DNA from: Taudactylus pleione | Lineage: Eukaryota > Chordata > Amphibia > Anura > Myobatrachidae | Direction of reading: 5' to 3' | DNA: 64,000 nt | Assembly: GCA_031769625.1 (NCBI GenBank) | Contig: JAUIMM010000724.1 | Coordinates: 186,001 to 250,000, forward strand | In this document: piece by piece, positions 43,151 to 50,509 of the stretch | Layout: the number at the start of each line of letters is the position of its first letter | Position numbering within the stretch: position 1 is the stretch's first letter | Notes under the pieces: generated by a model | Database searches by the model: none | Told to the model about the DNA's origin: nothing | The model's input: the letters and a program-made list of their open reading frames with translations, nothing else | Translations under genes and position numbers: made by a program

Positions 43151-45144
43151 AATTTTGAGCTGTCTGTGTTTGCTACAACAGGAGATAACACAAAGTATGC
43201 GCTTTTGTTGTTTTCATTGCTTTCAATGCATTTTGGCCTTAAACGTGCATTTGCTGTTTTCTCTTAAACGCAACATGGGAGAAAAACCATTTCACATCAC
43301 ATTTGTTGGTCTTGGTCTTCAACACATCCAGTGAAATTTTGAGCTGCCTGTGTTAGCTACAAGAGGAGATAACACAAAGTATGCGCTTTTGTTGTTTCCA
43401 TTGCTTTCAATGCATTTTGGCCTAAAACGAGCAATTGCTGTTTTCTCTTAAACGCAACATGGGAGAAAAACCATTTCACATCACATTTGTGGGTATTGGT
43501 CTTCAACACATCCAGTGAAATTTTGAGCTGTCTGTGTTTGCTACAAGAGGAGATAACACCAAGTATGCGCTTTTGTTGTTTCCATTGCTTTCAATGCATT
43601 TTGGCCTAAAACGTGCATTTGCTGTTTTCTCTTAAACGCAACATGGGAGAAAAACCATTTCACATCACATTTGTGGGTCTTGGTCTTCAACACATCCAGT
43701 GAAATTTTGAGCTGTCTGTGTTTGCTACAACAGGAGATAACACCAAGTATGCGCTTTTGTTGTTTCCATTGCTTTCAATGCATTTTGGCCTAAAACGTGC
43801 ATTTGCTGTTTTCTCTTAAACGCAACATGGGAGAAAAACCATTTCACATCACATTTGTGGGTCTTGGTCTTCAACACATCCAGTGAAATTTTGAGCTGTC
43901 TGTGTTTGCTACAACAGGAGATAACACAAAGTATGCGCTTTTGTTGTTTTCATTGCTTTCAATGCATTTTGGCCTTAAACGTGCATTTGCTGTTTTCTCT
44001 TAAACGCAACATGGGAGAAAAACCATTTCACATCACATTTGTTGGTCTTGGTCTTCAACACATCCAGTGAAATTTTGAGCTGCCTGTGTTAGCTACAAGA
44101 GGAGATAACACAAAGTATGCGCTTTTGTTGTTTCCATTGCTTTCAATGCATTTTGGCCTAAAACGAGCAATTGCTGTTTTCTCTTAAACGCAACATGGGA
44201 GAAAAACCATTTCACATCACATTTGTGGGTATTGGTCTTCAACACATCCAGTGAAATTTTGAGCTGTCTGTGTTTGCTACAAGAGGAGATAACACCAAGT
44301 ATGCGCTTTTGTTGTTTCCATTGCTTTCAATGCATTTTGGCCTAAAACGTGCATTTGCTGTTTTCTCTTAAACGCAACATGGGAGAAAAACCATTTCACA
44401 TCACATTTGTGGGTCTTGGTCTTCAACACATCCAGTGAAATTTTGAGCTGTCTGTGTTTGCTACAACAGGAGATAACACAAAGTATGCGCTTTTGTTGTT
44501 TTCATTGCTTTCAATGCATTTTGGCCTTAAACGTGCATTTGCTGTTTTCTCTTAAACGCAACATGGGAGAAAAACCATTTCACATCACATTTGTTGGTCT
44601 TGGTCTTCAACACATCCAGTGAAATTTTGAGCTGCCTGTGTTAGCTACAAGAGGAGATAACACAAAGTATGCGCTTTTGTTGTTTCCATTGCTTTCAATG
44701 CATTTTGGCCTAAAACGAGCAATTGCTGTTTTCTCTTAAACGCAACATGGGAGAAAAACCATTTCACATCACATTTGTGGGTATTGGTCTTCAACACATC
44801 CAGTGAAATTTTGAGCTGTCTGTGTTTGCTACAAGAGGAGATAACACCAAGTATGCGCTTTTGTTGTTTCCATTGCTTTCAATGCATTTTGGCCTAAAAC
44901 GTGCATTTGCTGTTTTCTCTTAAACGCAACATGGGAGAAAAACCATTTCACATCACATTTGTGGGTCTTGGTCTTCAACACATCCAGTGAAATTTTGAGC
45001 TGGCTGTGTTTGCTACAACAGGAGATAACACAAAGTATGCGCTTTTGTTGTTTTCATTGCTTTCAATGCATTTTGGCCTTAAACGTGCATTTGCTGTTTT
45101 CTCTTAAACGCAACATGGGAGAAAAACCATTTCACATCACATTT
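41833..45144 (+). repeat. 552-bp higher-order repeat with two 736-bp four-monomer variants
   Basis: The same trimer order as at 34.8-36.5 kb recurs with unit starts at 41833, 42385, 43121, 43857, 44409 and 44961. Spacings are 552, 736, 736, 552 and 552 bp. Each 736-bp unit has one extra monomer that is a hybrid of two neighbouring types (about 42597-42780 and 43675-43858), as expected after unequal crossing-over out of register. Confidence 0.88.
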
Positions 45145-46623
45145 GTTGGTCTTGGTCTTCAACACATCCAGTGAAATTTTGAGCTGCCTGTGTTTGCTAC
45201 AAGAGGAGATAACACAAAGTATGCGCTTTTGTTGTTTCCATTGCTTTCAATGCATTTTGGCCTAAAACGAGCAATTGCTGTTTTCTCTTAAACGCAACAT
45301 GGGAGAAAAACCATTTCACATCACATTTGTGGGTATTGGTCTTCAACACATCCAGTGAAATTTTGAGCTGCCTGTGTTTGCTACAAGAGGAGATAACACA
45401 AAGTATGCGCTTTTGTTGTTTACATTGCTTTCAATGCATTTTGGCCTAAAACGAGCAATTGCTGTTTTCTCTTAAATGCAACATGGGAGAAAAACCATTT
45501 CACATCACATTTGTGGGTCTTGGTCTTCAACACATCCAGTGAAATTTTGAGCTGCCTGTGTTTGCTACAAGAGGAGATAACACAAAGTATGCGCTTTTGT
45601 TGTTTCCATTGCTTTCAATGCATTTTGGCCTAAAACGAGCAATTGCTGTTTTCTCTTAAACGCAACATGGGAGAAAAACCATTTCACATCACATTTGTGG
45701 GTATTGGTCTTCAACACATCCAGTGAAATTTTGAGCTGTCTGTGTTTGCTACAAGTGGAGATAACACAAAGTATGCGCTTTTGTTGTTTCCATTGCTTTC
45801 AAAGCATTTTGGCCTAAAACGTGCATTTGCTGTTTTCTCTTAAACGCAACATGGGAGAAAAACCATTTCACATCACATTTGTGGGTCTTGGTCTTCAACA
45901 CATCCAGTGAAATTTTGAGCTGCCTGTGTTAGCTACAAGAGGAGATAACACAAAGTATGCGCTTTTGTTGTTTCCATTGCTTTCAATGCATTTTGGCCTA
46001 AAACGAGCAATTGCTGTTTTCTCTTAAACGCAACATGGGAGAAAAACCATTTCACATCACATTTGTGGGTATTGGTCTTCAACACATCCAGTGAAATTTT
46101 GAGCTGTCTGTGTTTGCTACAAGAGGAGATAACACCAAGTATGCGCTTTTGTTGTTTCCATTGCTTTCAATGCATTTTGGCCTAAAACGTGCATTTGCTG
46201 TTTTCTCTTAAACGCAACATGGGAGAAAAACCATTTCACATCACATTTGTGGGTCTTGGTCTTCAACACATCCAGTGAAATTTTGAGCTGGCTGTGTTTG
46301 CTACAACAGGAGATAACACAAAGTATGCGCTTTTGTTGTTTTCATTGCTTTCAATGCATTTTGGCCTTAAACGTGCATTTGCTGTTTTCTCTTAAACGCA
46401 ACATGGGAGAAAAACCATTTCACATCACATTTGTTGGTCTTGGTCTTCAACACATCCAGTGAAATTTTGAGCTGCCTGTGTTTGCTACAAGAGGAGATAA
46501 CACAAAGTATGCGCTTTTGTTGTTTCCATTGCTTTCAATGCATTTTGGCCTAAAACGAGCAATTGCTGTTTTCTCTTAAACGCAACATGGGAGAAAAACC
46601 ATTTCACATCACATTTGTGGGTA

Positions 46624-47095
46624 ATCCTTTTTTATTGAAAAACTTGCAGCATATAAATAAATACATAGAAAAAATACTGCACTTCAACATATCTTTTGCC
46701 ATATATACAAAAAACAACCAGGTTATTGTAATCAAAATATATGACTCTATCAAATTCTGCAAAGAGCCACAAAACAGATAAACCTCCTGAACATAACACA
46801 TCACACACTCCACCCAGACAAGACAGTGTACAAACCATCACCTGAAACAACAAAATATCTTTAAAACAATAAACTTTAACACAATAAGCTTTTAGCTATT
46901 CCCTTTTTCAAAAAAAGACTTTAAAACTATCACCAACACTAACTCCAACACATAGAGAAAATGAAGGAGCTGTTTAGGCGCATGAAAATCATTCCATAAA
47001 AACCAGAAAAATCCAAAAATCTACTGCGGAAGTGGAAAGAAGAGCTTCAAGCCCATAGGATAAACAGGAAAAAGACTGGTACTTTTTGTCACCCA
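46624..47095 (-). other. LINE 3' UTR
   Basis: This AT-rich stretch of about 470 nt runs from the ORF2 TAG to the 3' junction and has no credible open frame. The short frames on either strand, one of them running across the junction from satellite into the element, are incidental. The base composition contrasts sharply with the GC-rich ORF1 end. The 3' end has no long poly(A) tail and finishes a few bases after an AATAAA signal. Confidence 0.85.
46631..46636 (-). terminator. Polyadenylation signal AATAAA at the LINE 3' end
   Basis: On the minus strand the element ends TTCAATAAAAAAGGAT and then continues into satellite (TACCCACAAATG). The hexamer lies 7 nt from the junction, much closer than the usual 10-30 nt upstream of cleavage. 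The RNA may therefore be cleaved within downstream satellite, or the signal may double as the tail. Confidence 0.6.
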
Positions 47096-50000
47096 CTAAG
47101 GGGGCTTCAGGTGCCTCCATCTCCTCGACCACCCAACAGCATCCAGTCTCCTCCTGTCCATCTCCATCAGAGACCTAACCTCGTGAAGAATGTTACACGC
47201 CACCACCTCACAGGGAAGGATTTTACTTCTAGTTGTTACTAAGCACCGTGCGCTCCACGTGTGATATCTAACCACTAAACTAACTACAAAAATGGTGACC
47301 AAATCATAACGCCCATACCCTTTGAATGCTCCGTAAACCCACTCAGGGTAACTGAGCCCCGAAAGGCACGGAATGCGTAAGGCGCTCGAAACTTTCTTAT
47401 AAATCTCAATGTTAAAGGGACATTCGAGCAAGAAGTGGTCCATAGTCTCCTCCTCCCCTGGACATTCCTCCCGTGGGCAACCACGATCATCGGCGCTTCT
47501 CCACCTAATGTGCCCCCTAACATAGAGCCTTCCTTGAAAAGAGAGCCAGGCCAGGTCCCTATACTTCAGTGGAATCCTCTCTGAACAGATCAAAGAGATC
47601 CCATCTGAGCAAACCTTGCCCGGGCAGTCCCTCAGTGATAGCGGGGCATAGAAGCGAGCCCGCAAAATGCCTCTCTCCAACTCCTTCCTAGAAAGGGTCT
47701 TGACATCACTCGCCACTACTCCCCATAGCCTTGTCACTCTCAAGCACAGGATGACATAGATCGGAAGAGCACCAGACCTACCTCTGAAGGCTTTAACACG
47801 GCCGCCATCATACCAGAGTTCAAGGAAAGGAGACACCCAAGCCCTAAAACTCTCTACCCACCAAGGAGAAGTCTCCAGAAACAGACTTCCAAGATTCAAT
47901 TTAATAAAAGTTGTGGCAAAAAACACCACCGGATTGACCATACCCAATCCACCTTCATTCCTTGGTCTGTAGGTTATACCCCTCTTGACAATGTTCATCC
48001 CGTTCCCCCAAAATAAAAGGAAGAACAAGGATAACACTTTGGACCACAAAGATTGTGGCAAGAAACACACGTAGCTGACATACAGAAAAATAGGAACCAG
48101 GAAAGTTTTGCACAAGTGAACCCTTTCCCTGTAGGAGAACTGCCAAGTTCTCCAGGACTGTACTTTCCTGCTGGCTTCCTCTATCCTCTTTTCCCAATTT
48201 CGAGTGGCATAATCACCACGGTCAAAAATGATGCCTAAGATTTTGATCTGCGAACTGGCCCGGGGGAGACTGTCCGGAAGGCGAAATTCATCACCTTCCT
48301 CCCCCATCCAGAAAGCTTCACATTTGTCCTGATTTACTCTGGAGCACGAGGCTTCAGAGTAGTCGGAGACTAGGTGTTCTATACACTGAGCCTCTGCCAC
48401 AGAGGACAGGACCACAGTGACATCATCCGCGTAGGCCACCACCCTCAATGGAGCCTCTGGGCCCAGCTGCACCCCCCTCAATGCACTGCAACCAATCCTC
48501 CTTACGAAGGGATCGATCGCGAAAACATATAAGAGCGGGCTCAGGGGGCATCCCTGACGGACACCAGAGTCAACCTTGAAAGCAGGGCCCACCCAACCAT
48601 TAACAAGCGGGAAGCTTTCGGCCTTATTGTATAAAACACGAAGCCAATCCACCACCCTCACTGGAAGACCATACCACTCCAGAACAGCCCACAGGTACTT
48701 GTGGTTCACCCGGTCAAAAGCCTTCGACTGGTCCAATGCCAGTAAGTACTTGCCCCACTTTTCAGCACGACAGCGTTCCACGGCCTCCCGGACGCCAAGG
48801 ACAGCACTAAACGTGCTACGACCCTTCACAGTGCAATGCTGAGATGGAGACAGTACCAGCCCGGAAATTTCCATCAGCCGATTAAACAGTATTTTTGCCA
48901 GGATCTTTCTGTCCGTATTGAGAAGAGCGATGGGGCGCCAATTCTCAATACGGGACGGGTCCTTACCTTTTGATAACAATATGAGAGCGGAAGACCTCAT
49001 GGAAGGAGGGAGTGACCCCTCACCCAGGCATTCATTATAGACCTCCATAAGGCGCGGAGCCAAGATGTCCCTGAAAGCTTTAAAGAACTCGGACGTTAAA
49101 CCATCCGGACCTGGAGATTTTTTGATAGACAAACTGTCTATCGCCCTCTTGACTTCCTCCACCGTCACATCATCACCCAAAGAGTCAAAGGAGGCATCAA
49201 GTTTCTGTAACCCTGGTGTCTCCCTCAGAAAGGACTCCATCCTCTCCCTAATAAGTGGCTGCTCAGACAGAAGGTCCGTATAATAGGACCCGATGACCCC
49301 CAGGATACCATCCCTGTCTTCACAGAGAGTACCCTGGCCGTCATACAGGCCCCTCACCTCCCTTAGATCAACCGCCTTCCTGCAACTCTGGTAGGGATCA
49401 GGCGAGTGGTATTTACCATAATCCCTCTCCAAAATCAAAGAAGCCAGCCGATCATATTGGAGCTCCCTCAACTGAGCTTTCACCCGGAAGATATCCCCAC
49501 TATCTCCACACTCAGAGATCAGGAAATCAAGTTTCTTCCTCAAACTCTGGTAGACACATCTTTTTCTCAAGTTTTTTTGTGCTACCAGCCTCTGAAAAAG
49601 CCTTCGAGTCCTTTTTTTGCACTCTTCCCACCACTCAGACCTAGACCAACCTGCCTCCAGAAGTGTCTCCTGTAGTTGGAAGAAATCCCTAAAGGACTGG
49701 CTAATACTCTCTTCTTTCAGAAGGTCAGAGCTCAAACGCCAAAGGCCCCGGCCTCTCTGAGGAGTTTCCGAAGCATTCAACGCGACACTCAGACAAACGT
49801 GGTCGGAGAATTCTACAGCCCTTACCTCAGGAGGCAGAGTTTTCGAACTCTCCTTAACAAAAAACCTATCTATCCTAGACCTACGATTGCTACAATGATA
49901 CGTGTAACCCGTGAGGTCTGGACAATGGCGAATGTGCACATCGACCAGACCTGCCTCTCTAACCATACTAACTAAAAATCTCGCATCATAGCCCAGGGTT

Positions 50001-50473
50001 GACTTTGCACCTCCCCTGTCTTTGGGCCTTACAATGGTGTTAAAATCACCACCAAAGACAACCTGCCGGGCCGTAAAAAGGAATGGTTTTATCAGCCCAA
50101 AAAGGCACTTCCTATCCCAGGCCGACTGCGGTCCGTAGACGTTAATCAGCCTGAGATCATGCCCCCTTAGGCTAACATCCAAAACCATACACCTACCTAT
50201 CTGTAATTCTATAATCTTGTGTACAGTTACCATATCAGTAAAAAGCACTGCCACCCCACCGTACGGCTCGGCCGCAAGAGACCAATAGGATGGGCCCCTC
50301 CTCCACTGGCTTTTGGCCCTGCGAAGTGTGGACAAGTCCCCTATTCTGGTCTCCTGCAAAAACAAAATATCAACCTCAATCGTGTTGAAAAAAGAAAAGG
50401 CCATATAACGAGCACGTTCAGAATAAACGGAAGCCACATTAATGGTGGCACATCGTATAGGGTGTGTAGCCAT
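47096..50473 (-). CDS. ORF2p: APE endonuclease / reverse transcriptase, 1125 aa
   Basis: This protein nicks target DNA and copies the element RNA onto it (target-primed reverse transcription), acting in the nucleus as an RNP with the element RNA. The N-terminal APE domain (about 6-230) has Asn12 in INV, Glu41 in LQETR, Tyr113 in NVYGPQ, Asp143 and Asn145 in GGDFN, SRID at 199-202 and SDH at 223-225, so all expected catalytic positions are present. The reverse transcriptase (about 435-755) has SPGPDG at 453-458, NWRPIALLN at 511-519, motif A ALDQSKAFDRV with Asp581, RQGCPLSPLLY at 639-649, YADD at 681-684 and KILGIIF at 744-750. The C terminus carries Cys999-X4-Cys1004-X8-His1013-X4-Cys1018, the CCHC pattern of L1-type ORF2. 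The start is a true ATG and the stop is TAG. It is somewhat shorter than human L1 ORF2p (1275 aa), but no domain is missing. No frameshift or internal stop is seen. Confidence 0.95.
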   Translation of the reverse strand: MATHPIRCATINVASVYSERARYMAFSFFNTIEVDILFLQETRIGDLSTLRRAKSQWRRGPSYWSLAAEPYGGVAVLFTDMVTVHKIIELQIGRCMVLDVSLRGHDLRLINVYGPQSAWDRKCLFGLIKPFLFTARQVVFGGDFNTIVRPKDRGGAKSTLGYDARFLVSMVREAGLVDVHIRHCPDLTGYTYHCSNRRSRIDRFFVKESSKTLPPEVRAVEFSDHVCLSVALNASETPQRGRGLWRLSSDLLKEESISQSFRDFFQLQETLLEAGWSRSEWWEECKKRTRRLFQRLVAQKNLRKRCVYQSLRKKLDFLISECGDSGDIFRVKAQLRELQYDRLASLILERDYGKYHSPDPYQSCRKAVDLREVRGLYDGQGTLCEDRDGILGVIGSYYTDLLSEQPLIRERMESFLRETPGLQKLDASFDSLGDDVTVEEVKRAIDSLSIKKSPGPDGLTSEFFKAFRDILAPRLMEVYNECLGEGSLPPSMRSSALILLSKGKDPSRIENWRPIALLNTDRKILAKILFNRLMEISGLVLSPSQHCTVKGRSTFSAVLGVREAVERCRAEKWGKYLLALDQSKAFDRVNHKYLWAVLEWYGLPVRVVDWLRVLYNKAESFPLVNGWVGPAFKVDSGVRQGCPLSPLLYVFAIDPFVRRIGCSALRGVQLGPEAPLRVVAYADDVTVVLSSVAEAQCIEHLVSDYSEASCSRVNQDKCEAFWMGEEGDEFRLPDSLPRASSQIKILGIIFDRGDYATRNWEKRIEEASRKVQSWRTWQFSYRERVHLCKTFLVPIFLYVSYVCFLPQSLWSKVLSLFFLLFWGNGMNIVKRGITYRPRNEGGLGMVNPVVFFATTFIKLNLGSLFLETSPWWVESFRAWVSPFLELWYDGGRVKAFRGRSGALPIYVILCLRVTRLWGVVASDVKTLSRKELERGILRARFYAPLSLRDCPGKVCSDGISLICSERIPLKYRDLAWLSFQGRLYVRGHIRWRSADDRGCPREECPGEEETMDHFLLECPFNIEIYKKVSSALRIPCLSGLSYPEWVYGAFKGYGRYDLVTIFVVSLVVRYHTWSARCLVTTRSKILPCEVVACNILHEVRSLMEMDRRRLDAVGWSRRWRHLKPP

Positions 50474-50509
50474 AGTTCTAGATTATAGAGATAGGGCTCC
50501 ATTTCACTT
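50474..50509 (-). other. ORF1-ORF2 spacer with extra in-frame stops
   Basis: A 36-nt gap separates the ORF1 TGA from the ORF2 ATG. The two ORFs share the same reading frame, and the gap carries two more in-frame stops: a TGA one codon after the first stop, and a TAA four codons before the ORF2 ATG. ORF2 therefore cannot arise by frameshift and would not easily arise by simple stop readthrough. Reinitiation or internal entry, as inferred for other bicistronic LINEs, is the likely route. Confidence 0.85.

Larger units (their letters stand above)
1..46623 (+). repeat. Satellite DNA array, left block (184-bp monomer, about 253 copies)
   Basis: The whole stretch is a head-to-tail tandem repeat in one orientation, and the window opens at the arbitrary phase ttgtttccattgctttcaat. 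The monomer is 184 bp by direct count. Landmarks by monomer position are gcattttggcctaaaacg at 21-38, tttgctgttttctc near 43-56, acatgggagaaaaacc near 66-81, catttcacatcacatttgtg at 81-100, ggtcttggtcttcaacac at 101-118 and gtgaaattttgagctg at 124-139. Copies are very similar and differ mainly at a few diagnostic sites: the triplet after gtggg (tct or tat) or gttgg in its place; ggag, gaag or caggag; gcgc or gcac; tttcc, ggttcc or ttttc; caatg or caaag; and cgtgcattt, cgagcaatt, cgtgcaatt or atgagcaatt. The monomer is nucleosome-sized, as in many centromeric and heterochromatic satellites; a centromeric role is inference. There are no genes: 184 is not a multiple of 3 and frames close within one or two monomers. 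Confidence 0.98.

Noticed and set aside
1..46623. CRISPR array
   Set aside because: There are no unique spacers: the 184-bp units are contiguous copies of each other and the context is eukaryotic.
46563..46853. 69-73 aa frames around the LINE 3' junction as a gene
   Set aside because: They read through the satellite-LINE junction or AT-rich 3' UTR, overlap one another on both strands and show no recognisable domain.
47284..49975. Short frames inside ORF2 on both strands (e.g. 47284-47523, 49676-49975)
   Set aside because: They overlap the continuous 1125-aa ORF2 with all its motifs in order and show no independent features.
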